This document shows positions 61,592 to 64,000 of a DNA stretch of 64,000 nucleotides, one piece after another. The position numbers and the translations under genes were made by a program. The stretch's first letter is position 1, and each line of letters starts with the position of its first letter. Below the pieces are notes generated by a model. It searched no databases, had not been told where the DNA came from, and was given only the letters and a program-made list of their open reading frames with translations. Source of the DNA: Clostridiales bacterium UBA1775 (GTDB taxonomy: Bacteria > Bacillota > Clostridia > Monoglobales > Firm-18); the NCBI GenBank assembly GCA_002314595.1, contig DCGP01000032.1:146872-210871 (forward strand). The letters run 5' to 3'.

Positions 61592-62503
61592 ATGTTTAAG
61601 AAAAATGACGTTATATGCACCTTTGGTGATAGCATTACTGCCGGAGGACTTTGGACGGCAGAGGTTTTTCAAACCTTGGCACCACAAGGTGTAAAGGTAT
61701 ATAATTGTGGCGTAGCAGGGGATACAGCCTACGACTCACTTCGCAGAATATACAGCGACTGCCTTTGTTATTCCCCTAATTATGTAACAGTAATGTTTGG
61801 TATTAACGATATTGGCAGACAATTATATCCTGATAGGTCTAATCCTGATGTAGAAAATCAAATCCAATTTTTGTATCAAAGACATACAGAAAATATGGAA
61901 AAGGTTATACAAATATTGCAAAGCTCAGGGGCAGAGGTTATACTGTTTACCCAACCACCTTATATGGAGGGTGAAGGCTTTACAGGTGCAGATTTAAAAT
62001 GTAATTGCACAATTGAAAAATGTGTTGAAAATGTTAAAAATCTTGCAAAAAAGTACAATCTTAAACTTGTGGATATTAACAGTGCAATGAAGAAGGCTTC
62101 CCAGACCAAAAAAGTTATTGGTGATGACAGGGTTCATCCAACACCTGTGGGCAACCATATTATCGCTCAAGAGTTTTTAAAGTCAATGGGTATCATTGAT
62201 GAATATGATTCTAATGATGAATTTACATTATCAAAAGAAAATGAAGAACGGCTTGAAGCAGATTCATTCTATAAAATGCTAATGTATGGTGAACACGATA
62301 TAGTGGGTAAGTATTGTGATGAAAATAATATTACACCCACAAGGGAGGAGATGCGAAATATTGCACTTCGTAAAAAGGACGACCCGATAAAGTATATTGC
62401 CGACTGTGCCAAGCTTTATTATGACAACGCATACAGGCTTTACGATGCAAAAAATAAAATGATAGAATTAACTATTAAAATGCTTGCTCACAATATTAAA
62501 TAG
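61592..62503 (+). CDS. SGNH/GDSL hydrolase
   Basis: A 303-residue esterase-like protein. Block I FGDSITAGG (Ser nucleophile), block II GVAGDTAYDSL, block III FGINDIG (Asn) and block V DRVHPTPVGNH (Asp/His) are all present. No signal peptide, so it acts inside the cell, probably deacetylating a sugar. I use ATG 61592, 1 bp after the preceding stop; an ATG at 61580 overlapping that gene is possible. About 90 helical residues extend beyond the catalytic fold. Confidence 0.88.
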   Translation: MFKKNDVICTFGDSITAGGLWTAEVFQTLAPQGVKVYNCGVAGDTAYDSLRRIYSDCLCYSPNYVTVMFGINDIGRQLYPDRSNPDVENQIQFLYQRHTENMEKVIQILQSSGAEVILFTQPPYMEGEGFTGADLKCNCTIEKCVENVKNLAKKYNLKLVDINSAMKKASQTKKVIGDDRVHPTPVGNHIIAQEFLKSMGIIDEYDSNDEFTLSKENEERLEADSFYKMLMYGEHDIVGKYCDENNITPTREEMRNIALRKKDDPIKYIADCAKLYYDNAYRLYDAKNKMIELTIKMLAHNIK

Positions 62504-62519
62504 AATGGGAGAGTAAAAA

Positions 62520-63269
62520 ATGAAAGTTAGCGTATGTATCGATATGATGTTTGCATATTGCGACTTCTTTGAAAGGATTGAAGAGGTTAAAAAATGTGGC
62601 ATTAACACAATCGAATTTTGGAAGTGGACAAATAAAGATATTGACAAAATTGTAGAAACAAAGATGGATGTTTCAATCTTTAATATGGACTGTAAGGACG
62701 AAAAATTATCCTACGACCTATCAAGAGGCATAATCAATGCAGGCCGTAAGGATGAGTTTATATCAGCATTAAAAGAAAGTATTCCCGTATACAAAAAACT
62801 TAATGCAAAGGCAATGATAGTCCTAATCGGTGAAAATGCAGAATTTAATCCGGAAAATGTGTATGAATGTTTAAATGCAGCAAAGCCGATTTTGGAAGAA
62901 AATGATGTTAATCTTATAGTAGAGCCATTAAACTCTGTGGACAGAGTAGGCTACTCAATGCCTTATGCAACACCGGTGTTTGAGGTTCTAAAACGCCTTG
63001 ATACACCACATATTAAGATGCTTTATGATATATATCATCAAAATATGATGGGCGATTTTTCAATGGACGAAATTAAAGAAAATATCAAATATATCGGTCA
63101 TTTTCATGTAGCAGATGCACCGGGAAGACACGAACCCGGCACAGGTAATGTAGACTATGTCAGCATTATTAAGGAAATTAACAAATTAGATTATAAGGGC
63201 TATATAGGTTTGGAATATAGAGCAACTAAACCTGACCCTGAAACATTAGGATTTTTAAAGGAGGTATAA
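62520..63269 (+). CDS. Xylose-isomerase-like TIM-barrel isomerase
   Basis: A 249-residue protein of the xylose-isomerase-like TIM-barrel superfamily, resembling hydroxypyruvate isomerase and D-tagatose 3-epimerase. Metal-ligand candidates include Glu in IVEPLNSVD, KMLYDIYHQNMM, HFHVADAPGRHEPGTG and IGLEYRATK. It probably interconverts keto- and aldo-sugars or sugar acids in the same pathway as its neighbours. AGGGTTATGG-free spacing; ribosome site GGGAGAG lies just upstream. Confidence 0.85.
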   Translation: MKVSVCIDMMFAYCDFFERIEEVKKCGINTIEFWKWTNKDIDKIVETKMDVSIFNMDCKDEKLSYDLSRGIINAGRKDEFISALKESIPVYKKLNAKAMIVLIGENAEFNPENVYECLNAAKPILEENDVNLIVEPLNSVDRVGYSMPYATPVFEVLKRLDTPHIKMLYDIYHQNMMGDFSMDEIKENIKYIGHFHVADAPGRHEPGTGNVDYVSIIKEINKLDYKGYIGLEYRATKPDPETLGFLKEV

Positions 63270-63272
63270 TTT

Positions 63273-64000
63273 ATGTTTAAAGTATGTATTATCAGTTGTG
63301 GTATGATTACCAATTCAGCACATATCCCGGCATACAAAAATTTCCCGGAGGATTTTGAAATCGTAGGCGTATGTGATACTAACGAGGAAGCAGCCAAAGG
63401 CACGGCAGAACGTCATGGCATTGCACATTATTACACAGATGCAGAGGAAATGTTAAAGGCTGAAAAGCCTGATGTTGTGTCGGTTTGTGTACCAAATTTC
63501 CTACATAAGAAGATGACAATGTTAGCACTATCGTATGGCTGTAACGTAATGTGTGAAAAGCCTGTTGCATACACTTATGCAGATGCAAAGGAAATGTATG
63601 ACTATGCAAAGGCACAAGGTAAACTTCTAATCGCTTGCCAAAGTATGAGGTTTACACCTGACAGATTTGCTGCCAAAAAGTTAATTGACGAGGGCAAAGT
63701 TGGTGAAATTTTCTATGGGGAATTTAAACGTGTACGTCGCAGAGGTATTCCAACATGGGGCAAGTTCCACATTAAAGAATTTTCAGGTGGTGGCGCTTTT
63801 GTAGATATAGGTGTTCATATGCTAGACACAGTTTTGTGGCTAATGGGCAACCCAAAAATCAAGTCAGTCAGCGCTACAACATCTAAACACTTTGCCTATG
63901 AAATAGGTAGCCTAAAAGATAGTGGTGCCTTAACAGGTGAAGTTCACACAGCAAGTAAATTTAATCCTGATGAAATGAATGTTGAGGACTTCTCATCAGG
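63273..64000 (+). CDS. Gfo/Idh/MocA-family oxidoreductase (partial)
   Basis: Gene running off the window; 242 residues are visible. The Rossmann loop is degenerate (ISCGMITNSAHIPAY), CDTNEEAA binds the cofactor ribose and MCEKPVAYT holds the catalytic Lys of the EKP motif. FSGGGAFVDIGVHMLDTVLW is the family signature of the second domain. Ribosome site AAAGGAGG. Together with the first oxidoreductase of this operon it could act as a redox pair on one sugar. Confidence 0.9.
   Translation, partial: MFKVCIISCGMITNSAHIPAYKNFPEDFEIVGVCDTNEEAAKGTAERHGIAHYYTDAEEMLKAEKPDVVSVCVPNFLHKKMTMLALSYGCNVMCEKPVAYTYADAKEMYDYAKAQGKLLIACQSMRFTPDRFAAKKLIDEGKVGEIFYGEFKRVRRRGIPTWGKFHIKEFSGGGAFVDIGVHMLDTVLWLMGNPKIKSVSATTSKHFAYEIGSLKDSGALTGEVHTASKFNPDEMNVEDFSS

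Noticed and set aside
1..64000. CRISPR array, rRNA operon, retron or diversity-generating retroelement
   Set aside because: No regularly spaced repeats, cas genes, reverse transcriptase or rRNA sequence were seen on reading the window.

Overview
The window is AT-rich DNA from a Gram-positive, endospore-forming anaerobe of the Clostridia type. Evidence is sigG, sigH and spoIVA, a bacterial V-type ATPase operon, strong AGGAGG-like ribosome sites, many TTG/GTG starts, Firmicutes-style gene order (mreBCD-mrdA-minD), S-layer-homology and copper-amine-oxidase-N cell-surface domains, and lysine-riboswitch and PyrR control. An Oscillospiraceae/Ruminococcaceae-like gut bacterium fits, but the species cannot be named from the sequence. 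No rRNA, CRISPR array or integrase was seen.

Layout. 1-2556: zinc-uptake operon zur-znuA-znuC-znuB (minus strand, znuB cut by the window edge). 2643-3644: aldose-epimerase-like protein. 3708-13600: a roughly 10 kb minus-strand operon for cell shape, division and housekeeping (zapA, U32 peptidase, dut, maf, mreB, mreC, mreD, mrdA, minD, mgsA) ending in sigG, whose ribosome site lies inside a 17-bp hairpin. 13742-15125: tepA, HU and tRNA-Thr. 15484-19222: a decayed signal-peptide gene and a 1200-residue repeat-rich surface protein. 19689-21926: a frameshifted MATE-transporter/ATPase fusion and a GNAT enzyme. 22156-27676: a putative glycosidase and PHP protein divergent from a secreted, SLH-anchored glycoside hydrolase. 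27766-29244: spoIVA. 29511-38007: nine-gene V-type ATPase operon whose c-subunit carries the Na+-binding residues. 38074-42336: rlmN, a lysine-riboswitch-controlled NhaC-family transporter (probably a lysine carrier) and a metallophosphoesterase.

42379-54820 is a mosaic. Phage-type genes stand between host sugar and pyrimidine genes in two separate blocks: XRE repressor / ArpU-like regulator / small terminase (42379-43650), with three evenly spaced operators in a divergent promoter region, and large terminase / small membrane protein / portal (47700-50749). galT, uraA (PyrR attenuator) and pyrR lie between the blocks. The sigH operon, a membrane protein, galK and uppP follow. There are no capsid, tail, lysis or integrase genes. 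54851-58269: a secreted beta-propeller-like protein and a TGS-less thrS. 58339-64000: a carbohydrate-catabolism locus (LacI and AraC regulators, two Gfo/Idh/MocA oxidoreductases, an SGNH hydrolase, a TIM-barrel isomerase), cut by the window end.

The least explained items are the split orphan phage packaging genes with their repressor switch, a 91-bp structured repeat present twice (22053-22143 minus, 47422-47512 plus), the sigG leader hairpin, and the single-nucleotide frameshift in the MATE-ATPase fusion gene.
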